Shown here piece by piece: positions 7,425 through 15,551 of a DNA stretch of 48,877 bases (the stretch's first letter is position 1; each line of letters opens with the position of its first letter). The DNA comes from Lachnospiraceae bacterium (GTDB taxonomy: Bacteria; Bacillota; Clostridia; Lachnospirales; Lachnospiraceae). Below the pieces are notes generated by a model, which was given only the letters and a program-made list of their open reading frames with translations, was not told the origin of the DNA and ran no database searches. Location of the stretch: contig JAUNOA010000007.1 in the NCBI GenBank assembly GCA_030531245.1, forward strand, positions 1-48,877, in the 5' to 3' direction. Position numbers and translations under genes: made by a program.

Positions 7425-9242
7425 ATGGAGACAACACAGAACAATAATACAAAAGCAAAAAAAGGTTTCCTGTCAGGCTGGAGCAAAAAGAAAAAAATCA
7501 TAGTTGCAGTCATCCTTGTGATACTGATTCTTCTGATCGCAGGTACAGTATTCGTTCTGACCCGGAAGGGTAATAAAGGACCGTCCGGAGGCCCGTTCGG
7601 TTCCGCTCCGAACGGCAGTGATCAGACTGTGAATACGGCACGTGCCATCAAGTCGGACCTGACCTCGGAAATCAGTTCATCAGGAACCATAGCGGCAAAA
7701 AATACATACAACATAACAGCGCTTGTTTCAGGCGAAATCATCGAGGCGGATTTTGAGGAAGGTGATACGGTCAAAGAAGGACAGGTGCTGTATAAAATCG
7801 ATGCCTCTTCCATGGAGTCCGAACTGGGCAGTGCTCAAAATTCGCTTGAGCGCTCTCAGGTAAGCCTGGAAGATGCACAGGAAGACTATGACAAGGCAGT
7901 TGAAGAATACAGCAACAACACATATAAATCAAAAAGAGCCGGTTACATCACTAAGCTTTACATCGAGTCAGGAGATAAAGTCGGATCCAATACCCAGATC
8001 GCGGACCTCTATAACGAAGCCCAGATGAAGATCAGGATCCCGTTCCTTTCAGGCGAAGTAGCATATCTCGGAGGAGAGGGGGTCCTGACGCTGACCGATA
8101 CTCAGGAGCAGGTGGCAGCAGGCATTTACTCCATCAGCAACATGGATGAAGTGATCGAGGGAGGAGCGATAGTACGTTATGTCACCTTCTGTGTCCAGAA
8201 TCCGGGAGGACTGACCACGGAGATGACAGCTACGGCTCAGTGCGGAGATTTCCTTTCCGCCGGTACGGGAACATTTGAACCCTGGACGGATACGAAGCTC
8301 AGCTGTGATATCACGGGCAATGTTGAGGTCGGAAAACTCCTCGTACATGAAGGAGATTACGTATCTGTAGGCACGCCTCTTTTCAAAATGACCGATGACA
8401 GTGCGGAAAAACTGATAAGGACATATAAGGATGCACTGGATAATGCACAGGAAAAAGTCGAGACAGCGCAGCAGAGAGTGGATTCATCAACCGAAACATA
8501 TGATGAATACACCATCACGGCACCCGTTGACGGCAAAGTAATCACAAAAATATATAAAGTCGGAGACAAAGTCGGAGGAAGCGGGGGTCAGGTCGGTTCC
8601 ACAAGTCTTGCCGTAATCTACGATATGAGCGAATACACCTTTGAGATGTCTGTGGACGAACTGGATGTTCTGAATGTAGAGGTCGGACAGAAGGTGCGTA
8701 TCGAGGCGGATGCCTTCGAAGGAAAGGAATTCACCGGCAGGGTAACCAATGTCAGCCTCGTAAGCTCGGCACAGAACGGTGTATCAACATACCCGGTCAC
8801 TGTAACTCTTGATGATACTTACGACTTGCTTCCGGGCATGAATGTCGACGGATATATCGTGCTGGGTGAAGCTAAAGATGCCCTTGTCATTCCGGCGGAT
8901 GCTCTTATGAGAGGAAACCGTGTATACGTCAGGGACGGGTCAGTAACCGAGCAGCAGGGAGTAGTGCCCGCAGGCTTCAGAGCAGTGGAAGTCGAAACAG
9001 GACTTACAAACGAAGATTATGTTCAGATATTGAGCGGCATAGAGGAAGGTACGGAAGTTTACGTTCCGGAGACATCGGATTCCGGTATGTTCGGTATGTT
9101 CGGCGGCGGCATGCCGGGCGGAGGCGGAATGCCGGGTGGCGGATTCCCGGGCGGCGGTTCAGGCGGCGGTATGCCCGGCGGTTCGGGCGGATCATCGGGA
9201 TCCCGTCCCGGCGGCGGCGGAATGCCGGGCGGAGGCAGATGA
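7425..9242 (+). CDS. Membrane fusion protein (MacA/HlyD-type)
   Basis: A 605-residue periplasmic-adaptor-family protein. It has a cytoplasmic Lys-rich start, one TM helix (24-46), and a barrel-sandwich/lipoyl region (about 80-130). A predicted coiled coil follows (MESELGSAQNSLERSQVSLE, about 126-160), then a second lipoyl-like half (ITAPVDGKVI near 365) and beta-barrel domains. Family members couple MacB-type ABC transporters to export of peptides or lipids. It is about 150-200 residues longer than many relatives, and the last 55 residues are Gly/Met/Pro-rich (GGGMPGGGGMPGGG), an unusual tail. It sits in one operon with the ATPase and permease. Confidence 0.88.
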   Translation: METTQNNNTKAKKGFLSGWSKKKKIIVAVILVILILLIAGTVFVLTRKGNKGPSGGPFGSAPNGSDQTVNTARAIKSDLTSEISSSGTIAAKNTYNITALVSGEIIEADFEEGDTVKEGQVLYKIDASSMESELGSAQNSLERSQVSLEDAQEDYDKAVEEYSNNTYKSKRAGYITKLYIESGDKVGSNTQIADLYNEAQMKIRIPFLSGEVAYLGGEGVLTLTDTQEQVAAGIYSISNMDEVIEGGAIVRYVTFCVQNPGGLTTEMTATAQCGDFLSAGTGTFEPWTDTKLSCDITGNVEVGKLLVHEGDYVSVGTPLFKMTDDSAEKLIRTYKDALDNAQEKVETAQQRVDSSTETYDEYTITAPVDGKVITKIYKVGDKVGGSGGQVGSTSLAVIYDMSEYTFEMSVDELDVLNVEVGQKVRIEADAFEGKEFTGRVTNVSLVSSAQNGVSTYPVTVTLDDTYDLLPGMNVDGYIVLGEAKDALVIPADALMRGNRVYVRDGSVTEQQGVVPAGFRAVEVETGLTNEDYVQILSGIEEGTEVYVPETSDSGMFGMFGGGMPGGGGMPGGGFPGGGSGGGMPGGSGGSSGSRPGGGGMPGGGR

Positions 9243-9243
9243 T

Positions 9244-9963
9244 ATGACCGAAGCTAAATCAGAACACCTTATAGAGATGCAGGATATCTGCAAGTTCTAT
9301 GAGCTCGGCGGAGAAACGGTAAGAGCCAATGACGGGATAAATCTGATTGTCGACAGAGGGGAATTTCTTTCCATAGTAGGCAAATCAGGTTCCGGCAAGT
9401 CTACGCTTATGAACATAATAGGCGCGCTTGACGTACCCACAAGCGGGACATACCTCCTCGGAGGAGAGGACGTGGGAGGCATGAACGACAACCAGCTTGC
9501 CGATATCAGGAACCGTATGATAGGCTTTGTCTTCCAGCAGTACAACCTGCTGCCGAAGTTAAGCGTGCGGGAAAATGTCGAGCTACCGCTGCTGTATGCC
9601 CATGCCGGACGCAAAGAGCGCACGGAACGGGCGATGCAGGCACTGGAGAGAGTAGGACTGGCAGATAAGAAAGACAGCTTTCCGAATCAGCTCTCAGGAG
9701 GTCAGCAGCAGAGAGTATCCATAGCAAGAGCACTCGCAGGAAGACCGTCTCTTCTGCTAGCAGATGAACCGACCGGAGCTCTGGACTCGAGGACGAGCGG
9801 ACAGATAATAGAGTTTTTCAGGGAACTGAACGAAGAAGGCAATACCGTGATCATGATTACGCATGACAATTCCATCGCTGTTCAGGCAAGAAGAGTTGCT
9901 AGGATAACAGACGGAAAAAAAGATTTTGACGGAAAGGTAGAAGACTATGCTCGAAACATTTAG
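9244..9963 (+). CDS. MacB/LolD-type ABC transporter ATPase
   Basis: A 239-residue ATPase. The ATG at 9244 lies one base after the stop of the membrane fusion protein gene, and the GGAGG of that coding end serves as its ribosome site. Motifs: Walker A GKSGSGKST, Q-loop FVFQQYNLLP, signature LSGGQQQR, Walker B LLLADEPTGALD, H-loop ITHD. This is the LolD/MacB/YknY class that powers mechanotransmission by FtsX-type permeases. Its last 17 bases overlap the permease gene, indicating coupled translation. Confidence 0.95.
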   Translation: MTEAKSEHLIEMQDICKFYELGGETVRANDGINLIVDRGEFLSIVGKSGSGKSTLMNIIGALDVPTSGTYLLGGEDVGGMNDNQLADIRNRMIGFVFQQYNLLPKLSVRENVELPLLYAHAGRKERTERAMQALERVGLADKKDSFPNQLSGGQQQRVSIARALAGRPSLLLADEPTGALDSRTSGQIIEFFRELNEEGNTVIMITHDNSIAVQARRVARITDGKKDFDGKVEDYARNI

Positions 9964-11125
9964 TCTTGCATTAAAGAGCATATGGAGCAACAAACTGCGC
10001 TCCTTTCTTACCATGCTCGGAATAATAATCGGCGTGGCTTCCGTTATCATACTCGTCAGTCTTGTGAACGGCTACATGTCATATATGACGGAAAGCTTCA
10101 CAAGCATGGGCACCAACCAGATCTCGGTGGAACTCGTGAATATCTCGACACGTTATGTCACTGAAGACCAGATGTATGAGTTCTATGACGAACACAGAGA
10201 TATCTTCATCCAGATGACGCCCTCGGTCAGAGTGAGCGGAATCGCAAAGGTAGGCAGCACCCAGCTGTCCGCAACCTCGGTTTCGGGGGTCAGCGAAGAG
10301 TACACGGACATGAAAGGCTATGAGATGGAGTCCGGCAGATTCATAAGCTATTCCGATATCGTATCCAGACAGAAAGTCGCGGTGATAGGTTATTATGATG
10401 CCTGTGAATACTTCGGCAGTCCGGACAACGCGATAGGAGAAAAACTGAAAATCAACGGCTACGCATTTACCGTAGTCGGTGTTGTAAAACGTCAGGACGA
10501 GGACGATCTTGAAGAGGGAGGCAGTGATGACTTCTGTCTCATACCGTATTCGGTCGCTCTTAAAATGAGCCGGAGCAGCATACCCTCAAGCTATACATTT
10601 GCAACCGTGGACACGGAGGTTTCCGAACAGGCGGTAACGCTTATAGAAAATTTCCTTGAAGAGACATATAAAAATGACAATCTCTATACCGTGACCGCTA
10701 TGAGCGAGCTGCTGGATTCGCTTAATTCCATGATCTCAATGCTGAGCCTGCTGCTGGGCGGTATCGCAGGCATTTCGCTTCTCGTTGCCGGTGTGGGAGT
10801 CATGAACATCATGCTGGTTTCGGTAACCGAGAGGACCCGGGAGATAGGTATCAGAAAAGCGCTGGGGGCAAGAAGAAGTGCCATCATGTCACAGTTCGTT
10901 ATCGAAGCGGCAGTGACCAGTGTGCTGGGCGGAATCATGGGAATAATCGTCGGCGGACTCATGTCCGGATTCATAGGGACACTTATCGGAATCTCAGCTC
11001 CGCCTACACTTATGGCGATCATGGTTTCGTTCGGAGTATCGGTCGCAATAGGACTGATTTTCGGATATATGCCCGCAAACAGAGCCGCAAAGCTTAATCC
11101 TATAGACGCTCTCAGAAGCGAATAA
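9947..11125 (+). CDS. MacB/YknZ-type ABC permease (FtsX fold)
   Basis: A 392-residue permease with an N-terminal TM helix (FLTMLGIIIGVASVIILVSL, about 20-42), a large extracytoplasmic MacB-PCD domain (about 45-265), and three C-terminal TM helices of the FtsX domain (VMNIMLVSVTERTREIGIRK; ALGARRSAIMSQFVIEA). With the fusion protein and ATPase it forms a tripartite-like exporter. In monoderm relatives (YknWXYZ and similar) these move toxic peptides or secondary metabolites. The substrate is not evident here. Confidence 0.93.
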   Translation: MLETFSLALKSIWSNKLRSFLTMLGIIIGVASVIILVSLVNGYMSYMTESFTSMGTNQISVELVNISTRYVTEDQMYEFYDEHRDIFIQMTPSVRVSGIAKVGSTQLSATSVSGVSEEYTDMKGYEMESGRFISYSDIVSRQKVAVIGYYDACEYFGSPDNAIGEKLKINGYAFTVVGVVKRQDEDDLEEGGSDDFCLIPYSVALKMSRSSIPSSYTFATVDTEVSEQAVTLIENFLEETYKNDNLYTVTAMSELLDSLNSMISMLSLLLGGIAGISLLVAGVGVMNIMLVSVTERTREIGIRKALGARRSAIMSQFVIEAAVTSVLGGIMGIIVGGLMSGFIGTLIGISAPPTLMAIMVSFGVSVAIGLIFGYMPANRAAKLNPIDALRSE

Positions 11126-11135
11126 AACGGAGGAA

Positions 11136-11690
11136 ATGATGAAGAGGATAATAATACTGGCAGCTGCCTGTATAATGATCACAGCGGCGGCATTTACATC
11201 ATATGCCGAGTGCCGTTGGGATGATGATAATTACGGCATACGTGCAGAGTGGGATGATACGGATTCCAGAGTTACGCTGCAGCTTTATAAGGGAAGCTCA
11301 TACAAAGTCGGCAGGAAGGTCAGCCTCGGCAAGGGCACGACAACGCATGATTTTACGGACCTTATACGCTCCGAGGGTCCCGGCAGCTACATGTACTCGC
11401 TTACAACGGAAAGCGGACTTACGGAATACTCAGATTTCTATCAGGCAGGGGAAAATATCATCGCGGATGTCACGGAAACCTTCTGGATCAAGTACAACGG
11501 GTTCTGGTATCTGACGGATTTTAAAGGCACACGCCTGACCGGATGGCAGTTTAAAGACGATAAATGGTATTATCTGCATGACAAAACAGGAGCCTGCCTT
11601 CTGAACACATTTACACCCGACGGATACTACGTGGATGCCGAAGGTGCATGGGACGGAAAACCTTCTATAGGTACGGGTGATCTTGTCTGA
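11136..11690 (+). CDS. Secreted protein with choline-binding-like wall module
   Basis: A 184-residue protein with a signal peptide (ILAAACIMITAAAFTSYA). The middle (about 28-105) is a beta-sandwich-like region of unknown family. Residues about 115-178 contain aromatic/Gly repeats of the cell-wall-binding type (FWYLTDFKGTRLTGWQF; KWYYLHD; TPDGYYVDAEGAW). It is the last gene of the exporter operon, 10 bases after the permease. The end module matches the tail of the disrupted gene at 12069-12641. Probably a wall-attached accessory protein. Confidence 0.7.
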   Translation: MMKRIIILAAACIMITAAAFTSYAECRWDDDNYGIRAEWDDTDSRVTLQLYKGSSYKVGRKVSLGKGTTTHDFTDLIRSEGPGSYMYSLTTESGLTEYSDFYQAGENIIADVTETFWIKYNGFWYLTDFKGTRLTGWQFKDDKWYYLHDKTGACLLNTFTPDGYYVDAEGAWDGKPSIGTGDLV

Positions 11691-11775
11691 TGTTCAGAGA
11701 GTTTTTCTGATAGATCATGTCGTCGGTTTTTCCTGCGACAGCCTGCAGCAGGGTGGAAACAGACGCGAAAATATG

Positions 11776-12001
11776 TTAAAATGGCACCGGAAAAAATTGC
11801 TTGTGCCATTTTAATTTTCCATTCTTACCCGCTTCCGGGATGGGCGGGAAGCCATCACCGTCGCCGTAGCCCATCCCTCGCCATCCCGATTCATCCGCCC
11901 GGCATGGGCACAGCTGACATAGCACATTGTCAGCCCACACTTTAGTTGCCATATCCAGCTGACCAAGGTGGGCACGGCCGACATAGTACATTGCCAACCC
12001 A
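11776..12001. repeat. Inverted and direct repeats in the gap after the exporter operon
   Basis: A perfect 12-bp inverted repeat TTAAAATGGCAC/GTGCCATTTTAA (11776-11787 and 11803-11814) could terminate transcription both ways. A second inverted repeat GGGATGGGC/GCCCATCCC occupies 11837-11845 and 11869-11877. Two diverged direct copies beginning GGGCACRGCYGACATAG start at 11906 and 11970, a 64-base period. No gene is supported between 11691 and 12068. Confidence 0.75.
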
Positions 12002-12068
12002 TCCTTTTGCTGCCGGTCAGATGAAATTAAGCCTGACTTTGTTGCTTATGCTATCATTTGCATGATAA

Positions 12069-12641
12069 AATATATATAGTTGTGAGGGGAAACTGCTGGG
12101 CGATGAGTCGTATACGATACTGATCAATGCCTCATCAAAGACCAGTGGAGTGGCCCCGGAGATGAAAAGTTTTTTAAACTACATAAAGACCGGACAGGAT
12201 GACGGGAAAAGTACCCTGGTCAGGGAGATAGAAGCGGATGTATGTAAGGCAAGAAAACATGAAGAATGGAGGATGCAGTACATGACACAGCAGATGATTA
12301 ATCAGGAGAATCAGGAAATCGGGAGAAGAGAAGGGATAAAGGAAGGAATAAAGGATACTATCCTGACATTACTTAAATTCAGAGAATCGCAGATGACAGA
12401 AGCTGCAGACGGCGGCAGGACAGGCGCGGGCTGGAGAAAATTTGCGGGACACTGGTACTGCTTCGATGGCAATGGTTATGCCGCTGGACCTGGATGGTGG
12501 CGTGATACCCGGAATGTGAACGATCCGAAGCATGCATCCGGTGGGTCGTGGTACTATTTCGATGAGTACTGCAGGCTGCTGGTTGATACAACCACTCCGG
12601 ACGGTCATAGGGTCGATGCAAACGGAAGATGGGTTGAGTAA
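12069..12641 (+). pseudogene. PD-(D/E)XK/Rpn-type nuclease remnant fused to a wall-binding module
   Basis: The frame is open from 12069 with no good start; a GTG at 12150 would give 163 residues. Residues before about 95 resemble the C-terminal part of Rpn/PD-(D/E)XK transposase-family proteins (MKSFLNYIKTGQ; EWRMQYMTQQMINQENQE, then the usual Glu/Gly-rich end). The catalytic N-terminal part is absent. The frame then continues into a choline-binding-like module (GHWYCFDGNGYAAG; SWYYFDEYCRLL; TPDGHRVDANGRWVE). Joining a cytoplasmic nuclease tail to an extracellular wall module without a signal peptide suggests a recombination scar, not a working protein. Confidence 0.6.
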
Positions 12642-12654
12642 GGTTATTGATAGT

Positions 12655-12689
12655 AAAACAGACAAAGCAGATGTGCTTTGTCTGTTTTT
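12655..12689 (+). terminator. Strong intrinsic terminator
   Basis: An 11-bp perfect stem CAGACAAAGCA / TGCTTTGTCTG with loop GATG, flanked by AAAA and TTTTT, lies just after the disrupted gene. Confidence 0.92.
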
Positions 12690-12739
12690 GTTTCGGATAG
12701 GAAATGTCAATCCGGAGACAATAATAAATTAAATAATTG

Positions 12740-12768
12740 TTGTAATAATGTCCAAATAATAATATAAT
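12740..12768 (+). promoter_or_regulatory. Promoter of the structured small RNA
   Basis: TTGTAA (12740-12745), a 17-base spacer and a consensus TATAAT (12763-12768). The predicted start is near 12774, exactly where the first RNA hairpin begins. Confidence 0.7.
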
Positions 12769-12773
12769 AAATA

Positions 12774-12991
12774 CGTCTCTCGGAGACGGGCGTTACCATA
12801 ACGGTAGGCGGTTCTGCTCACTTCCGAAAGGAGGTGAGGCTTATGCGTATAACGATGCATATAGGCTGTTATACAGTTACGATCATCATTAAGCGTAAAA
12901 GCAACAACCGCCACTCTGCAAAATGACGGTTGTTATGAAATATAAATAACCAGCTTTGAGCAGAACCGCTTATCGGTAACGCTCTTTTTTT
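12774..12991 (+). ncRNA. Self-folding small transcript enclosing a 27-codon ORF
   Basis: The predicted RNA starts with hairpin CGTCTC-TCG-GAGACG (12774-12788). Two 5' segments (12790-12797 and 12808-12820) are perfectly complementary, over 8 and 13 bases, to 12975-12982 and 12957-12969 near the 3' end. They could close the whole RNA. The ribosome binding site can pair in a hairpin with a GAAA tetraloop (12821-12834). A stem AACAACCG/CGGTTGTT (12903-12910, 12927-12934) flanks the stop codon. The end can form a local terminator (GAGC, ACCG-loop-CGGT, GCTC at 12958-12984, then seven T). Local and long-range folds are mutually exclusive. This resembles fold-back-inhibited type I toxin mRNAs; I do not recognise a named RNA family. 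Confidence 0.7.
12843..12926 (+). CDS. 27-residue basic peptide in the folded RNA
   Basis: ATG 12843 to TGA 12924-12926. The peptide begins MRITMHIGCYTVTIIIKRK and ends with a polar basic tail (RHSAK). An 11-base perfect Shine-Dalgarno AAAGGAGGTGA (12827-12837) lies five bases before the ATG, far stronger than needed, and is itself part of the CTTCC-GAAA-GGAGG hairpin. The hydrophobic stretch is short for a TM helix. Possibilities are a type I toxin, a leader or sensor peptide, or a secreted signal. The combination of dedicated promoter, terminator and enclosing structure makes chance unlikely. Function unknown. Confidence 0.65.
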   Translation: MRITMHIGCYTVTIIIKRKSNNRHSAK

Positions 12992-13035
12992 ATTATATAT
13001 ATCACGAACCGGATAGTCAAGCCGGCCGGATGATA

Positions 13036-14586
13036 TTACTCTGCAGCGGCCTGTGTTGCTTCGGTTAGCTTGCCGGGATCTTCATGCAGATACTTGCCCG
13101 CATCCTTGATGAAAGATATCACACACAGTACAAACAGGATCGCCGCCGGGAAACCGGCAAGTACGGCAACATTCTGCAGATTATCATACGGCGCATTCGC
13201 AGAGATGAGTGCAATCGGGAAGAGGGAAAGCACTACCGCCCAGAAGAAACGCACCCTCTTTGCAGGCGTATCATTTCTGTCGATATTTTTGTATGAATAG
13301 TATGAACAGGACAGCGAGATAGAGTCAAAGCTTGTCGCACAGAAGCAGACCATCGACAGAATCAGGATTGCCATGACCACTTTTGCGAGAGGCAGAGTAG
13401 AAATCGTTGTCGAGATGACATTGTAGATATCGCCTGTTTCATTGTAGATACCCAGAATATCCACTCCGTGCAGAAGCTGCTGCGCCATGCCATAGTTAGG
13501 TATAACCAGGAATCCGAGAAGTCCGCCCGGAACTGCGAAAAGAAGTCCGCCGAGGATAACCTGCTTTACGGTCATTCCCTTGCTGATGATAGCGATGAAG
13601 TAGGGAACTGTGATAACCCATGTCAGCCAGTATGCATCATAGAATACGCAGTAGTCCTGGACAAAAGTGCTTGTTCTGGTCGGATCGATATCCGTGAACA
13701 TAAACGGAAGCTTGTCGAACAGTATACCTAGCTGTTTGAAACTGCTTTCGAGTATATAGCGTGACTCCCCGCCGAACAGGAAAATGTACGCAACCAGGAA
13801 GAAAAATACATATATGCAGATTTTTGAAAGCAGGTTGATGCCTTTGATTCCCCTGAGTACCGAGGTTGTATAAAGCACGCATACGATCAGTATGACTATA
13901 ACCGTAGTAGCCGCAGTGTTCGGGATACCGCACAGTGAGTTAAGACAGGTCGTGATGACCGGAAGCGAGAAACATATCGAACATGTAACTGCGCATACGA
14001 TGACGAAAACCGAGAAGACATCGATGATCTTGCCTAAGATGCCGTCGGTCTGCTTTTTAAGCACCGGTCTTAAAACTTCCGAGAACTTCTGCCTGTTCCT
14101 TTTGCGGACGAAAATCACGAAAGCGAAGCATACGGAGATTACGAGGTAGAGCCAGTAATTGGACCAGAAGAACATGGAGTATGCATTGGATACGTGGAAT
14201 GGATCTCCGAGGGACTGTATATACGGCTCCTGAACATAGTTTGTCCATTCGGTAAAGGAATAGAAAAGTATATCTCCTGCGAGGCCGCAGCAGAACATCA
14301 TTGCGCCCCAGGAGAAGAAGGAGTGTGCCGGTTTATCGCCCGGGTCACCGAGGACGATCTTGCCGAATCTGGAAAATGCCAGATAAAATGCCAGGATGAA
14401 TCCGCCGAGATTGACGAACAGATAAGTCAGTCCGAGCTTATCCCTGAATATAGGATTAATGATGGCAAATGCCTCATTGGATTTCTCCGGAAAAACAAAG
14501 AAAAGTATGCAAAGTACTGCTACCAGTACACATGGAATGATGATAACCGGAAAATCCAGTTTCTTTTTTAAAGAATTATTGTTCAT
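13036..14586 (-). CDS. BCCT-family (betaine/carnitine/choline) transporter
   Basis: A 516-residue membrane protein. I placed the start at 14586 (MNNNSLKKKLDF), after an AGGAG, instead of the longer frame to 14706, which would add 40 residues without a ribosome site. About 12 TM helices. BCCT features include the block WGAMMFCCGLAGDILFY with EW close behind, and the later YWLTWVITVPYFIAIISKG. The canonical aromatic box is diverged, so the substrate (betaine, carnitine, choline or another quaternary amine) is uncertain. It takes up osmolytes or methylamine-type nutrients with Na+ or by exchange. It is transcribed alone, divergent from the envelope cluster at 14752. Confidence 0.88.
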   Translation of the reverse strand: MNNNSLKKKLDFPVIIIPCVLVAVLCILFFVFPEKSNEAFAIINPIFRDKLGLTYLFVNLGGFILAFYLAFSRFGKIVLGDPGDKPAHSFFSWGAMMFCCGLAGDILFYSFTEWTNYVQEPYIQSLGDPFHVSNAYSMFFWSNYWLYLVISVCFAFVIFVRKRNRQKFSEVLRPVLKKQTDGILGKIIDVFSVFVIVCAVTCSICFSLPVITTCLNSLCGIPNTAATTVIVILIVCVLYTTSVLRGIKGINLLSKICIYVFFFLVAYIFLFGGESRYILESSFKQLGILFDKLPFMFTDIDPTRTSTFVQDYCVFYDAYWLTWVITVPYFIAIISKGMTVKQVILGGLLFAVPGGLLGFLVIPNYGMAQQLLHGVDILGIYNETGDIYNVISTTISTLPLAKVVMAILILSMVCFCATSFDSISLSCSYYSYKNIDRNDTPAKRVRFFWAVVLSLFPIALISANAPYDNLQNVAVLAGFPAAILFVLCVISFIKDAGKYLHEDPGKLTEATQAAAE

Positions 14587-14751
14587 GAAAATTGTGCTCC
14601 TGTGTTCAAAATATATGTTCAAAAATATAAAAATAATCTTGATATTGAACACTTTACTCGGAATCACCATCTTTGTCAAGGTATTTATTTTTTTTCCGTC
14701 ATCCACTTATTTCTTATTATTTATGATAAAATATATATTGGAGGATTATGT

Positions 14752-15546
14752 ATGATCAGGACAAATTTATTTGAGTCGACGGACTCTCATAAGATAGTTG
14801 CAAGGCTTGGAAGATTTTCCGTCATGGAATACGAAAAGGATCTTTCGGTGCCTCCGGAAAGAGCACATGAGGCATACTTTGCATCCAAGATGAATGTCAG
14901 AAAAAGACAGGTTCTGGCACAGCTTACAGAGGATAACGGAGTTATCATTCAGTCCGGAACCATGCAGATGATGCTGGGTCAGGTCGATGCGACGACCAAT
15001 GTAAAAAATGCAGGAGATCTGTTCAAAAAATTCGTCGGAAGTACGGTGACGGGAGAGACTGTCATCAAGCCGCATTATATAGGCGAGGGAACCATAGTGC
15101 TTGAGCCGACCTTCAGATATATACTTCTTCTTAATATGGCCGACTGGAATGAGTCACTGGTCATCGAGGACGGGATGTTCCTCGCGTGTGATGATACGAT
15201 AGATCTGAGAGTCACATCAAGGACGAATCTCTCATCGGCGATACTGGGCAAGGAAGGACTTTTCAATACGACACTTTTCGGGGAAGGCGTCGTCGCACTT
15301 GAAAGCCCGGTGCCGGATGATGAGCTTTTTGTCGTCGATCTGGCGGATGATGAACTTAAGATAGACGGAAGCATGGCGATAGCATGGTCATACGATCTGG
15401 ATTTCAGAGTCGAAAAAACCACTCATACACTCATAGGATCGGCAGCATCCGGAGAGGGTCTGGTCAATGTCTACAGAGGCACGGGACGGGTACTTGTGGC
15501 ACCTGTTCGTAAAAACAAAGATATATCAACACCGGAAGGAAGGTAA
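14752..15546 (+). CDS. AIM24-family protein
   Basis: 264 residues. The ATG at 14752 has GGAGGA seven bases upstream; the frame extends further but without a ribosome site. The sequence is a beta-rich AIM24/TIGR00266-like fold (VIIQSGTMQMMLGQVDATTN; GEGTIVLEP; GEGVVALESP; TGRVLVAPV). Bacterial members are poorly characterised; eukaryotic AIM24 is a mitochondrial inner-membrane organiser. Here it opens a run of membrane and wall genes, six bases before the acyltransferase gene, which suggests a membrane-associated scaffold role. That role is inference. Confidence 0.85.
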   Translation: MIRTNLFESTDSHKIVARLGRFSVMEYEKDLSVPPERAHEAYFASKMNVRKRQVLAQLTEDNGVIIQSGTMQMMLGQVDATTNVKNAGDLFKKFVGSTVTGETVIKPHYIGEGTIVLEPTFRYILLLNMADWNESLVIEDGMFLACDDTIDLRVTSRTNLSSAILGKEGLFNTTLFGEGVVALESPVPDDELFVVDLADDELKIDGSMAIAWSYDLDFRVEKTTHTLIGSAASGEGLVNVYRGTGRVLVAPVRKNKDISTPEGR

Positions 15547-15551
15547 TAAGA

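Noticed and set aside
11776-11997. Short minus-strand frames with Cys/Trp/Gly-rich translations
   Set aside because: They arise from the inverted and direct repeats in the gap; no ribosome site or domain.
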